From Gigantopelta aegis (taxonomy: Eukaryota > Mollusca > Gastropoda > Neomphalida > Peltospiridae): a stretch of DNA of 64,000 nucleotides. Under the pieces are notes generated by a model. That model saw nothing but the letters and a program-made list of their open reading frames with translations. It did no database searches and was not told the origin of the DNA. The position numbers and the translations under genes are program-made. This document shows positions 24,361-36,945 of this stretch, piece by piece. Where the stretch lies: the NCBI RefSeq assembly GCF_016097555.1, contig NC_054706.1, forward strand, positions 52,363,590-52,427,589, given 5' to 3'. The stretch's first letter is position 1; the number at the start of each line of letters is the position of its first letter.

Positions 24361-25073
24361 ACCCCCCCCCCCCCCCCCCCCCCCTCCCCCCCCCCCCCAC
24401 ACCCCCCCCCCCCACCCCCCACCCCCCCCCCCCCCCCCCCCCAATATAATGGTTTTTAAGCTCTATTCCTGACTTTAGGTGACATATTCGATTATTCTTA
24501 TTAGTAAAATTGTGTTTACTTAAAGTAGGGCTAGTGAATTTTTAATTGTATGTGGCTAGTATATTTTTCAATCACTGATCCCATGGCTAGTGGATTTTAA
24601 AAACATTTCTAGAAGATTTGTTATTATCACTGTACAGGACTTAGATTGTGCCAGTTTATAATACAGAAATCTGGATTGCACTGACTAGTCAATCAACCAT
24701 TTGACATGCGCTTATATCCACCAGGTTTTATCAGCTATTTTTCTAAACTCCGATAATCAGCACCATTCCCCCAAGGCTATAACATTTTTTATTCCCAATT
24801 TTGGAGTAAGTAATTATCTTTTTTATTATTATAGAAAGATATAGTTTGAAAACAATACGTAATACTTGATAAACACTCCTTCCCTCCCCTATAACATTTC
24901 ATAATGCAAAATAGATTTTTCAATTTGCATAAATACAAGTACACATATTGTATTACTTTTTTAAATTTTAACTTAGCTTAATGAGATGTTTTTGAACTGA
25001 AACAAAAAATTCTACATTAGAAAAAAACAAAAAAACGCTAAAATTCCAATGTCAGTTTGGACAAAGTCCACTG
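24087..25073. mobile_element. pogo/Tigger-like transposon remnant, second copy
   Basis: The left terminus CAGTGGACTCTGTCTAAACC is the same as at 16750. The right terminus reads GACAAAGTCCACTG, with TA on both sides. The interior lacks a transposase frame. It contains CTAGCC-rich sequence (about 24185-24600) resembling the hAT MITE at 59269-59729, and the long C tract at 24315-24442. Confidence 0.8.
24315..24442. repeat. poly-C tract, ~128 bp
   Basis: An almost pure cytosine run with a few A and one T interruptions. Such a tract is rare, can form i-motif or G-quadruplex structures, and is prone to length errors in sequencing. Confidence 0.85.
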
Positions 25074-26347
25074 TATGAACAACTGGTATTGTTGCACAGC
25101 ATTGTATGCATTGTTAGTAAATGAGGAGCTGTCTGTGTATGACATGATCAGATACTGATCCTGGTTCCAGTAAACTCCCAATCTTGTAAAAAAAAAAAAA
25201 AAAAATTCATCTTTTGATTTGAATGTAAAGCAGTTTTTATTAATTAATTTTTATTATTATTATTATTATTATTTTTTTTTTTTTTTTAATATATAAATAT
25301 GTGTTTTTAATCATTAAGACCGGCCATGTACATGTATGTGTATCATTACATTGTTGAAATGGTGGGTAGAGTTTCAGCAAATTAACTTCCATTTAAAGAT
25401 GGCCATTGTTTCTCTTTCTTTTCATTTTGTAACCAAACCTTTAATCTGGAGATACAAGATATTTTAACCACACAGATACATGAAAATGAAAATGCAAGTG
25501 GATCTTTATGAAAAAAAAACCCCAGACTTGTTAATGTCAATTTTGATTTTTGTTGTCATTGACATAGAAAGTTTTTTTTATATATATATTACACCAAAAA
25601 GGTTTATCAATTTTGTAAATGTGCTTAAATAAAACAAAACATGACTTTCAAAGTGAAATCAGACACTGGATTCAACTGTCATTTGTCAATGTAAGTAACA
25701 GGAGATTTTCAATACAAAATGAAATGTGTAACTGTCATGACATAGTGTGTAGCTTGTATTTTAAAGTACAATGCTGTAGTACCAAATTGCTGAACTTTTT
25801 TGTCTTAATGTTTATGTACATATACAGTTCTTGCATAATTGTCATTAAATAAAATGTTACTCATAGACAATGTACCTTGTAGCATCTACATAAAAAGCTA
25901 AACATAAATTGGATTAGTTTACAAAATGTACATCACTAGAGTTGTAATACTGGCTAACAGGTTTGCAGAGGTAGTCCAATTCAAAATGTATAAAAAGTTA
26001 AAGTTGCTTTTCTGATAAATTAATTATGAAACTTAATGATATTTTGTCCAATTTGAACTTCTGTTTATATTTGACACTTGACACCTTTGACTATATTTAA
26101 ACAATATTCACTTCGCTCATGGTATTTTATTTACGGGATCAACTGTTGATTGTTATATGCAGACATTGCTCCATAAATGTGTTCAAATGATGCATGCTTT
26201 TTTATATCTTGGTTTGCTCAATATTTACTTTTTATATATTTGCATAATCTTGGTTTGGTAAATTTTGATTATAATGTAATATTTTTAAACATAAGATTTA
26301 TTGTTAAATACTTTGGTGTGGTATCTTACATTACTCTACTTCTTGAG
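25074..26347. other. intergenic DNA, nothing recognised
   Basis: AT-rich with A and T homopolymers near 25189-25204 and 25272-25287. No exon or bounded element was found. Confidence 0.5.
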
Positions 26348-26351
26348 TTAA

Positions 26352-26882
26352 AGGGACTGTCCTGAATTTGCTACGGTTGTAACATGTTTACAACTAACAG
26401 ATGTTTTTTGATGACTAAAATTACATATTAAAGATATTTTCCTGTTTAGAATATCACTATCCGTATAAACAAGTTCTTGGTTGTCATCCTAATGTTTGTA
26501 GTAGCCCGAAGCAAATTATACCTTCCAATAATTTCGAATGTATGAAAAGATATATAATACAAAGTGATATAAAAAGTGACTGCTAGAGGCATTGGTGTGG
26601 GACGTACCTCAGTGGTAAAGCACTCGTCTGATGACTAGATGTCAGAATTAGCAAATGTTTGACATCCAATAGCTGATTATTAATAAATCAATGTGCTCTA
26701 GTGGTGTCGTAAAACAAAACAAACTTTAACTTTAGCTGGAGACATTAGCACATGACTGCAAACACATTGGATATGACGTACATTCTAAACAAGAAAATAT
26801 ATTTAATATGTAATTTTAGTGGACAAAAAGGTTCTGTTAGACGGAAACATCTTACAATGGCTGCAAACTTAGGAAGTACTTT
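26352..26882. mobile_element. TTAA MITE family 2, SINE nested inside
   Basis: TTAA flanks both ends (26348-26351 and 26883-26886). The left terminus AGGGACTGTCCTGAATTTGC matches the copy at 61460. The right part shares AACATCTTACAATGGC, then GCAAACTTAGG. A short SINE (26598-26733) interrupts it. Confidence 0.8.
26598..26733 (+). mobile_element. SINE with internal deletion: head A joined to tail 2
   Basis: The head fragment GGGACGTACCTCAGTGGTAAA joins directly to ATGTCAGAATTAGCAAATG and tail 2, with the whole core missing. Flanks GCTAGAGGCATT and GCTGGAGACATT suggest a degraded 12-bp duplication. Confidence 0.8.
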
Positions 26883-27388
26883 TTAAAAATGTTATTATTT
26901 AAGAATATAATTTGATACTTTTTGATGTTTATGGATTTACAGAACTATAGGAATGGGGTAACTTTTAAAATTATCATATTCAATTGTTACGATTCCAAGG
27001 TCTTAAAATTATATATACATGTATATGTATTATAATGTGTAAATTTATAACATACTCTATCAAATAACTGGTGCATTATATTCTTGAATTAATTTGCATA
27101 TTTTTTAATAATACTGAACATTAGGGGCATTCTCATTCAAGAAAATTTTGACTTTCCATGAATGTCATGTCAAAAAACTATCACAATTAATGAACTGGTT
27201 TTTATTTTTGTTTTTAAACAAAATCTGCATATATTAATAAAAGGGAAAGGAAGGGAATGTTCAATGTCACCTCGGCACATTTTAAAGTAGGGCTTTTTTA
27301 ATGTCAATGTAATCAATCCAAAGCTGTCATCATATACTAAAACAATATTTAATTGAAAATTAATTCAGAAGATGACTTTTGTAGTAGC

Positions 27389-27506
27389 CAGGGCCCATAT
27401 TTTCGAAGCTATTTTACACTACGAAATTGTAAAACAATTGCATGTGACGTCATAGTCTATGATGGTTTTATTATTTCGTAACGCTAACATAGCTTTGAAA
27501 ATCCCT
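27389..27506. mobile_element. short MITE, CAGGGCCCATATTTTCGAAG terminus
   Basis: The left arm AGGGCCCATATTTTCGAAGC and the right arm (reverse complement AGGGATTTTCAAAGCTATG) are imperfect inverted repeats. Both then continue into ACGAAAT. It is about 118 bp. No target duplication is certain. Confidence 0.6.
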
Positions 27507-27535
27507 AACCAGTATAATTTAGTTGTAGTCTTGTG

Positions 27536-27536
<1 letters not shown>

Positions 27537-27630
<94 letters not shown>
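27537..27630. repeat. (CT)n microsatellite
   Basis: About 94 bp of pure CT. The Arg-Glu frame across it on the minus strand is an artefact. Confidence 0.95.
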
Positions 27631-27631
<1 letters not shown>

Positions 27632-28105
27632 ATGTCACCATAGCCATACGTTAAAATATGCTGTGGTGGTGTTGAATAAAAATGTTTATCCATTTTTCAT
27701 CCATAATTTTGACAAATGTTTCCTATTTCCTTTGTATATGTATATTATGCATTACAGGAAATGCTAATTAAATGTGGATCTTTGAGGTTATCAAAATAAG
27801 TTCATGACAACGATAAGTTTCATAAAATCCTGATGTACATATTCTCATGAATTACAAGCAATCGGATGACTGATCTCCATCATATTTACTTGATCAACAA
27901 AATAAATACATGTATTGTTGTTATATTGTCTCATTATTGTGATTGTCTAAAACAGAACATTTACACTTATTTTGTATTAACAGTAAGATATGTTCAAATC
28001 AAAATAGGCCTTAGCAGTCAAACTTTGTTCTTTCTCTTGTTGAGGGGACCAAATATAATAGTTATTGGTAAAAGTTAGAATAGTGGTTAATGGTTTGAAA
28101 ATTGT

Positions 28106-28470
28106 CTGGGCCATATCTTTCTTATCATTTCATATAGGATCATCAAACCATGCATACAAGTACAACTTGGGATGGCGGTGTGTCACTTAGCATAACCAGG
28201 TCACTGCTACCTACTTTTACGCATTAATACACATTACAGGAAACCCTTGTCCGGGCCATAGGAATATCCAGGTCATAAGTACAACTTGAGATGGTGGTAT
28301 GTAGGGTATCATAACTAGGTCACTGCAACCTACTTTTCACACCTTACTACACATTAAAGGAAATCGTCCAGACTATATCTTCCTTGTCAGTTCATATAGG
28401 ATCATCAGACCTTGTATGCATGTACAACTTGGGATGGTGGTACCTGGTCACCACAACCTACTTTTGACGA
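28106..28470. repeat. three diverged tandem units of ~115-145 bp
   Basis: Units start near 28106, 28250 and 28366. Each carries GTACAACTTGRGATGGYGGT, then CAGGTCACTGC-type and CAACCTACTTTT motifs. The units differ by indels, so the array is old. Confidence 0.7.
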
Positions 28471-28647
28471 GCATATCATGTACCTCATCGGTACACTTGT
28501 TAAGATTATTAATGGTCTCTTCTAAATATTTATTTTCATTTTTAGAAGGGATCCATTCTGTACTGTTTTGAACAGGTCGTACTTTATCATCGTCCTGCTT
28601 GGTCTCTTCAAAGAACCTCTCGCCCTGTCTGGAAAATTATTTAAAAG

Positions 28648-28709
28648 GAAGGAAATTTTTATTTAATGACACACTTACACATTTTATTTACGGTTATATG
28701 GCATTGGAC
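28648..28709 (-). mobile_element. SINE tail-1 fragment, left part of a split copy
   Basis: The tail-1 sequence stops at GGCATTGGAC. The same SINE appears to resume at 29713 with ATATGGTTAAGGACC, so 28710-29712 is probably an insertion into it. Confidence 0.75.
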
Positions 28710-29712
28710 TAATAGACTCCCATCATATGCGGTCATGTGAGATAGAAAAGTACACCCTCGGTGGTGGACATTTCCACCACCGAAGGTGTACTTTTTCTAT
28801 CCCACATGACCGCATATGATGTCTTTTTCTCCCATCGTTTCCATTAAAAAAACATTATTTTACACGAACAAACAGATGGCTGAAACAGTAACTTCTTTAT
28901 TTGACTGTTTTATCATAAATAAACTTCACTATCACATTTGCTGCGTCTGTTTCATGTGTTAAATAAAATTTAACACTACAAATTAACAAGATAGCTTTTA
29001 TAATGAAGGTTTTAATAACAAAATATCAATCTAAAATTAACCAACTTGCATTTATATGATGTCATATATTACCAAGGCTGTAATACTCCCCATGTTAAAT
29101 TCAATGACGTCATAGCCTATGCAAGACTATAAGACTCCATCATATACGATCATGTGGGATAGAAAAAGTACACCCAAGGTGGTGAAAATTTTGACCTGGG
29201 ACGAGGCTTGCCAAGTCCCATGGTCAAAATTTTCACCACCGAGGGTGTACTTTTTCTATCCCACATGACCACATATGATGGGAGTTTTTTTCTCTAATTC
29301 ATTCGGTAAATAAACCATTATTTTACACGAACAAAGATGGCTGAACAATTTACTTTTTTATTTGACCATTTTATCATAAATAAACTGCACTATCGTATTT
29401 ACCGTGTTTTTTTCACGTGTTAATTAATATTTAACACTACAAATTAACAAGATACATGTAGCTTTTAAAATGAAGGTTTTAATAACAAAATATTAATTTA
29501 AAACTGTGTCTAATGACCTCATGTCATCGCCTCACATTAATATGATGTCATATATTACCACCGACGTCATGTTAAACGCAAACGCGTGATATCCCATGTA
29601 AGATGGCTTTCTTTCATGGGATAGCTCTGTTCCATATACCTGAGAATGAGAGAAAGATTTATTCTGCATAGGTTGACGTCATCAAATGAGTCTGTCTTGC
29701 ATGGCTAGGAAT
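28710..29712. mobile_element. tandemly duplicated hairpin element inserted in a SINE
   Basis: Two units, about 28717-29134 and 29135-29640, each begin with a long hairpin. In the first the arms at 28721-28760 and 28765-28821 pair through GATAGAAAAGTACACC. In the second the arms span 29139-29280, with a loop containing GACCTGGGACGAGGCTTGCC. Each unit continues with a shared segment (CATTATTTTACACGAACAAA, then AACACTACAAATTAACAAGA). There is no open frame of note. The superfamily is unknown. Confidence 0.7.
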
Positions 29713-29890
29713 GGGAGAAATATGGTTAAGGACCACACAGATATAGAGAGAGGAAACCCGCTGTCGCCACTTCATTGACTACTCTTTTCGATTAGCAGCA
29801 AGGGATCTTTTATATGCACCATCCCACAGACAGGATAGCATGGCCTTTGTTACACCAGTTGTGGAGCACTGGCTGGAATGAGAAATAGCC
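29713..29890 (-). mobile_element. SINE, right part of the split copy
   Basis: It continues the tail 1/core module (CCGCTGTCGCCACTTCATTG, then TATATGCACCATCCCACAGA) to a truncated end within head A. It pairs with 28648-28709. Confidence 0.8.
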
Positions 29891-30148
29891 CATTGTGGGA
29901 AAAATTATTTAATGTCTGCTTGTAGCTCAGTGTTGTTTCCTTTAGGAGTAGATGTGAATTTTAAACCTACCGGTACCTTTAATAACTGAACTTCATCTTT
30001 TAATAATTCTTTTTTGGATGCATTTCTTTATTTAATTTGTTTAATGAACCTATTTCAAGTGTGTCTGCGTTTCTTTCCTCTTCTTTGCCACCAGGAACAT
30101 TTGGCCAAAACTTAAAAAAAACTGCATGATGCTACTTCCAAAGTAGGT

Positions 30149-30469
30149 GGGGTGGGACATAGCCCAGTGGTACAGCGCTTGCTTGATGCACGGTCGGTTT
30201 GGGATCGATCCCCATCGGTGGGCCCATTGGGCTATTTCTCGCTCCAGCCAGTGCACCACAACTGGTACATCGTGGTATGTGCTATCCTGTCTATGGGATG
30301 GTGCATATAAAAGATTCCTTGAAAAGCGTAGCCCATGAAGTGGTGACAGCGGGTTTCCTCCCTTAATATCTGTGGTCCTTAACCATATGTTCGACGCCAT
30401 ATAACCATAAATAAAATGTATTAAGTGCGTTGTTAAATAAAACATTTCTTTCCTTTCCTTTCCAAAGTA
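30149..30469 (+). mobile_element. full-length SINE, head A plus core plus tail 1
   Basis: The head (TAGCCCAGTGGTACAGCG and GGGATCGATCCCC), core and tail 1 are all present. An exact 13-bp duplication TTCCAAAGTAGGT flanks it (30136-30148 and 30470-30482). The 3' end is a short CTTTC repeat, as in other tail-1 copies. Confidence 0.95.
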
Positions 30470-30847
30470 GGTTACCCCGTTTCGATAAATTACGCATTTG
30501 CTTTCGTACCTGATGTTATTGTTTGTTCATGTTGGGCACTTATATGAGCAGACTGCCTATACTGCTTCGAAAGGTTTATTTATATTCCTTCCTCCTGAGA
30601 TCTAGTTTGGTATCAGAGCTTCTATTTCTTACGTTTCTTTTCGTACCTAATGTTATTACTTCTTTGTTCCTGTTGGGCAGTTACGGGAGCAGACTGTTTA
30701 CATTGCCTGCATGGGTTTCTTCTGCTACTTGTATGTGTTCCCTCCTCCTGAGATCTAGTATGGGTATCAGAGCTTCTGTTTGTTACCATTTCACTAAATA
30801 GGCTAGGCCTCTGTACGTTTTTCCTTGTATCACTGGTTTCTTTTCCT

Positions 30848-31128
30848 ATTCCCAGTGGTAAAGCGTTTGCCTGATGCATAGTCACTTTAGGATCATTGGG
30901 CAATTTCTCATTTCAGCCAGTGCATCACGACAGGTATATCTAAGGCCGTGGTATGTGCTATTCTATCTGTGGGGTGGTGCATAGAAAAGATCACTTGCTA
31001 CTGATGTACAAATTTAGCTAGGTTCCTCTCTTAAGACTATATATCAGAATTACCAAATGTTTGACATCCAATAGCCAATGATTAATAAATAAAATGTTCT
31101 CTTGAAGTGTTGTTAAACAAAACAAACT
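30848..31128 (+). mobile_element. SINE, head A plus core plus tail 2
   Basis: The head CCCAGTGGTAAAGCGTTTGC, with a degraded B box, is followed by the core and tail 2 (TTTGACATCCAATAGCCAAT, then GTTGTTAAACAAAACAAAC). It carries the same head as 30149-30469 but a different 3' module. Confidence 0.88.
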
Positions 31129-32164
31129 TTTCTGTGTTTTATTTCTATACGAGCGTATATACCCATTTGGGTAGTTTTTTCCTTCGACTTAAATAGTTGA
31201 ATCAAATTTCTGCTCATACCCATCAAGCCATAATTGCTTTTCCATCCATGTATCAAAAGATCTTTTCTCTTCATTGTTTTGTTTCATTAGTCCAAAGTTC
31301 TCTTAAAATGTCACATATTATATGCTCTGAATTATTTTTGTCATAAAATATCCTTCATACCTCTTAGATTTGTTCTTCACAATTTCAGCTTCTGATCTGT
31401 AAAGTGCTCTATACTTTCTCATTTTTTTGTCCTCTTTCTCCCCTAGAATTTCATATGGATGAACTTTTCTTGGCATTATGTTGTTTTTTGGAGTTTTTTT
31501 AACAAGCCAGGATTTATACATGTAAACCATCTGATGATAATGAAGCACTCGTGGTTTAATATTTCAATATGTCTGTGGTTTTTCTTTTTTCTTTCTTTGT
31601 TATATATTCTGGCACACGTTTTTTCTTTATACACACGCACACACACACACACACATGCAGAGGCATACAGTTTTAAAAACAATTTAGAATCAACTCAGGT
31701 CGTATTAAAATAGTTCCTAATAACATGGAGAATTATGAGCAACATTCTTGTTAACTGTCGCAGTAAAGTAAAAAAATATTCATTCAAATCCATATTTAGA
31801 TTGCCTTTTAAAGCAAACAGATACTCTAGCTCCTCCACCTTCAGAATTGGGGCCCCCTCCACTTCCGACACCTACTGGACTATTACAGCAGTTGAGATAA
31901 TGATGTTTGACTGTTTAAAATTGTATTTTTGCAACTTTGTCACATAACTGTGCCTCTAGAATTTCACTACTATTGATGATCTTTCTTCCACCCATGGTAT
32001 GAACTTTCTAATGTTGCATACTATTGAGTAATACTTTTATCAAAATGATATTTTATGAGAGAGAAATTATATTTTCTATCGACATTGTCATTGTTTCTAA
32101 ATACATTTATATTAAAATTTTGCAGTTTATGAAGTAAATAATAATTCTTGTTACAGTATTTAAA

Positions 32165-32219
<55 letters not shown>

Positions 32220-34051
32220 CGTCTATGTGTATGCAAAGCACATGCACGTACATCAGAATTATATATCTTTACCAGTAACTTTCAGTTGTCAGTCAAAGAT
32301 TGTGTATTAATGGGATGCTAGTCTGATTTCTTAATATCAGTGGTAAAATATACTTAGAAACATACAGTACTTACATGTAAGAACAACATTTTAAAAATTA
32401 ATCAGTAGAAGACATTAATACCCAAACACTGTTTTATTTCTAATGATGAAAAAAAAAAAAAGTTGTAGAAAATATGAAAGTTAACATGTTATGTTACATT
32501 TTGAGTGAAATAATGTTCTCAAGTTTTACCAAAAGACTACTGAGACATATTAATAAAGAATATAAACCTGTTAGTAAATGTTTAAATGTTAATTTAATAT
32601 GGGGCTTTTTTTCCATCTATTTTTATTAGCTGTCCAGTACTTTGGCTAGTCCATTAGTTTAAGGTAAATATACTTGGTGAAAAGTAAGGTTAAATATTTA
32701 AGAACTAGGAAAATTATCAAAGTTTTCTTATTACTTCAGACAATTTTTATTATGTTAGTTGACACCTTCTTTGTGTGCAGTATATGAAAATAAAAAACAG
32801 ACTGATGAAAGCTAGATTGCACTAGGTGAACATAATAGTAATTAATTGAATAAAATCCATACTTTTTTATCCGTCCGAAAGTATAATAAATGTGTAAAAC
32901 ATTTTCTGTTTTATGGTGGAATAAAAGTATGCCAGGTGGTCAAAACTATTGTAATAGAATGTTTAGTTTTTCACTGTATTTCTTTGAAGTCTATGTCTAG
33001 AAATATCATTCAGTTAAAAAAATTAACTATATGAAAAACAACAGAAAAACATTGGATTTCAAATAATAAAAAAAGTTGTAGTGGAAATGAAAAAAAAAAA
33101 CCCATTTTACATGTGCATACAATTTGGCTTCCCTGAACAAATATATGACATTGATTTATCAATATCTTCACTCTGGGTAAATTTTTCAAGTTAGTTTTAA
33201 AAGCCTAAATACACATTATTGCAGAGTGAAGCTGATTTTTTAGTATGTTGTCCTGTAAACCTTAAAAAAAATTCAATGCAATGTGGAAAAAAATCTGATG
33301 CAGATTTTTTGTAGTATATTACATAATATATCATAATACTATATATAATATAGATTATTACTGTATAGTGCTTATTCTAGAACTGAATGTTATTTTATTT
33401 TTCTGCTTTTAAAGAAACACAGTGGGATTATTTTACTGTACAATACATTTACAATGTAGTTGCCTTGTGTAATTAAAATACATGAAATCATGGAATTTGC
33501 AAATTTCATTTCCCAGGCCTGGAAAATCATGGAATTTTCATTTGGGTTATGAACAGTCCTGAAAATTTTGATTTGAGGTGTAAAAAGTTATGGAAAATTA
33601 AAATCAGTCCGTATGTTTGACTGCTTGACATTGTGCAAGAAAATAGCAGTTTGCATCAAAACTGTTGAATAATAATAATTATAATTATTAGATTATGTAC
33701 ACAATCTATTAAAAATCTTGAAATTCTCAAAGAGATCATTAAGGAAAATGCTTTTTTGAAGTCATGGAAAGTCATCCAATAAAGTGCTGTATATAAATGT
33801 TTCACAAGTACATGTAGGTATACCACTGGTTTACATAAACCATATAAGAAGATTTAATCCATTTTGGGATAAGCCATTATGCCTGTAACCTTGCATAATG
33901 TATCATACTGCCAATGAAGTATTCTTAAAGTAATTAATCATAATTTGTTAATTAATAATATTATAATAATGGATATATGTATGACTTAATGCTTTGTTCA
34001 GAAACCACCCAATTCAGATATACCTCAGCTTGTTTTACTTTTTTGTTTTCA
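31129..34051. other. intergenic DNA with CA/GT microsatellites, no gene recognised
   Basis: It contains (CA)n at 31631-31655 and (GT)n at 32166-32216, and a short dispersed segment at 33805-33890 that reappears at 36886-36945. No coding exon could be supported in this AT-rich stretch. Confidence 0.5.
32166..32216. repeat. (GT)n microsatellite
   Basis: About 25 uninterrupted GT units. Confidence 0.95.
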
Positions 34052-34350
34052 GTATCAACAGCCATCGTATGTCCTTTCCTGTGTGTGGGGAAAATGCATA
34101 ATTTTATCAATAGTCATGGTATGTGCTATCCTGTCTATGGAAATTGCATATTAGTAACAATGGCCATTGTATGTCCTTTCCTGTATGTGGTGGAGGTGCA
34201 TTTTAGTATCAATGGCTATGGTATGTGCTATCCTGTGTGAGGAAAGTGCATATTACTATCAATAGCCATGGTATGTGCTATCCTGTCTAGGAATATTGTG
34301 CATTAGTATCAGTAGCTATAGTATGTGCTATCTTGTGGTGACAGTGGTTT
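34052..34350 (+). repeat. tandem array of ~51-bp units derived from the SINE core
   Basis: Six diverged units start near 34052, 34103, 34154, 34204, 34255 and 34306. Each carries a version of ATCAATAGCCATGGTATGTG, then CTATCCTGTCTATGG, which is the SINE core motif without head or tail. A small satellite therefore seems to have grown from part of a retroposon. Confidence 0.75.
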
Positions 34351-35065
34351 TACTCATAAAACTGAGCATATTAACATCTCTCCTGCACATGCTTGAAGCA
34401 CTAAACAATTATAAAACGTATACATGTTTCAGTGTAGATCAGAGTTGTACGTCCCTCTTATCTCGGTTATCTGTATACATGTATCATCAAGACACATTGA
34501 GAATACCTAAGGTGAACATTTCTGGCAGTGGGCCAGCTTGACCAGTGCAAAGAGATTTGACTAGTTGACTGTTGAATACAAAGTGGTTGCTATAGTCCAT
34601 GCATACTGTTAATCCGTTCTATAGAATATGCAAGCTCAAATGACCATGACATATTTGTGGATTTTACGTGCAAGCTGTAGCTAGCAGTCATTTCTAACAG
34701 CCATAGCACTTCCATTTGTTTGAACTAGCTTCAAGCTCCATTGTATGTTTTTTTCTTGCTATGCTGACTTCAAAAGTGTTATTACAGCACAGAGTATGTT
34801 AATGAAGAAAATTGAGTTTAATAGTTTTTGTATGCCAAATGAATATAATTATGTGGGTTTGAATTTTAAACTTTTAAAAAGCTAATGCACATCTGTGTGC
34901 ATGTATATCTCTATGGAGTGTGGGTTATGTTATTGGAATGAATACATTATATTAAGATTGTCCTTATAATTATGATGTCATTATTAATTATATTACATAT
35001 AATAAATATATAAAACTTGTTGATTAATCTATCCAACTTACTGTATATGTTAATCTGTTAATTAA

Positions 35066-35432
35066 AGGGACAGACCCTAGTTTCAACCCATGAAACTTAA
35101 CACTAAGTTTAGTTAATCTACAAACCTGTAACACATTTGGATAAAGTTACAACTGAGTGAAACATGAGTCTGTGACTTTAAAATGGTGAAATACCCTCGA
35201 AAAATAGACTAAAACTCGACTCCATGAATGTTACTTCTCAGACGCACATGCGTTTTTAAAAATATGAGAAATGCATTTTGTGATATTAAAAACACCAGGA
35301 TGACCAATGTACGAATGTACGGAAATTGATAATCTAAACAATAAAATCTAAGTAAAGTATGATTTAAGTTATCAAAAACGGTTATAATAGTCAAAAATAT
35401 GCGTTAGTGTTTAAAAACTAGGGCATGTCCCT
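35066..35432. mobile_element. TTAA MITE family 1, complete
   Basis: TTAA flanks both sides (35062-35065 and 35433-35436). The termini are AGGGACAGACCCTAGTTT and, from the right, AGGGACATGCCCTAGTTT. It is 367 bp and noncoding. A shorter copy lies at about 62886-63139. Confidence 0.85.
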
Positions 35433-36885
35433 TTAATGTTTAATATCATGTCAAAAGTTTGAAAATTTATTTTCTTAGTAATTACATGTGTAATTACATA
35501 CATGTATATGCATCCACTACAGACCATTTTTGTTCATGCAAAATGAAATCATATATGATTGCACTGTGTGCAGTACCCTCTCCCATGGATATTCTTTTGA
35601 GCCCTGTTCCACAATGCTATCTTAGCTTTAAGATCTCCTTCATAAAATTTGGCCCATGGGCCAGTTCCATGAAGCATCCTAATCTAAGGTGCATAACTAC
35701 CATATGCACTTAAGGTGATCTGATTAGGCTGCCTGTTGTCTGTTGTACTTGCCGAGTGTGCGAACCCTTTCTTCTCCACATCAGAACATGTGGTCAAGAC
35801 AGGCATGCGCTACAACAGCTTGCTCTGAACGTGCATGTTAAATTATTTCCTTCCATCCTTCCTTGCAATACCCTACAATGAGATTTTGTTGCATGCAACT
35901 GAAAAGCATCTATCAAAATTGTTTGATTTTATTGCATGCAATTGCACTTAATATGTTGTCTTGAGCCTGCTGCATACCTGTGTAACAATGCACAATTTTA
36001 GTTGCATGCAACCAGCCTACTTGCAACGGCATGCAAAGGTCTGCAGTGGCCTCATGGATAAGTGCATTAAATTGAAAATAGCACTAATAAAATAATTTTA
36101 GCTACCAATGAGAGGCAAAACAGTAATCACATGATAACCAAAATAGCAACCTTCAGTAACAATTGCTTACCTGCATTAGTCATTGATAGCCAAACTTGGG
36201 ATGATCACACCACATAAAAGTGTCCCTCCCCCCCCCCCCATCTCTCTCTCTCCCTATCGCTATCTCCCCCTCTCTCTCTTTCTGTGTGTGTCTCTTTCTT
36301 TTGTTTAGAACACACATCCTCTATCTTTATCAAAGCCCTAAAAATGTCAGAAATTATCTTTAACCCCAAGAAGTAATTCATCCAACATTTAGATCAGTCG
36401 TGGAAAAAACCTTCACCTCCACTGATAATGTCAATGTGAAGAATAAGCAGTGATCAATACAAAATTAGAGTAAGCATTGTTTGTCAGGTGACAAGAAAGA
36501 AATTTAATGCAATTGTGTAGTTTAAATTTGCATGCAACAAAAGTGAAAAAGTTTGCAACAACACTGCCAAAGTCTGTAATAAAAAATTTTATCACTTCAG
36601 TATTGAAGCTGGGCATTTTCTCATATTTGTTTAGACAAAATGTGTTTATTATTCATCTACAGCTAAAGGGTCCAGATTAAGTATTGTTGAGTCAGTACAA
36701 AAAGCTGAGCATTGCGTCAAGTCGTCTAGGTTTTTTGGTTAGAAAGTTGTGAGCAAGGAGTAGTAAAGGCTTTTCGTTATTTAGCATGGTACATTTGCTC
36801 TTCCCTTTGTAGTTACAACGATGCTAATTTGTATTGAGATGTTTTCTTTTATATATCAAATGTGTTTTTACAAAACTTATTGACT
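35433..36885. other. intergenic DNA with short repeats, no gene
   Basis: It holds direct half-repeats GCCCTGTTCCACAATGC (about 35600) and GGCCAGTTCCATGAAGC (about 35658), of a type seen in animal MITEs. It also has several TTGCATGCAAC palindromes (35890-36025) and a CT-rich patch at 36227-36300. No gene was found. Confidence 0.5.
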
Positions 36886-36945
36886 TCATGTATATACCAC
36901 TGGTTTATATCAACCATATAAAGAGCTTTTAATCCATTTTGGGAT

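Noticed and set aside
27505-27693. Arg-Glu repeat ORF on the minus strand
   Set aside because: It is a translation of the (CT)n microsatellite; the same holds for frames across 3211-3267.
30050-30445. 131-codon minus-strand ORF (similar ones at 21799-22128 and 39834-40127)
   Set aside because: These read through SINE copies and recur wherever the SINE occurs.
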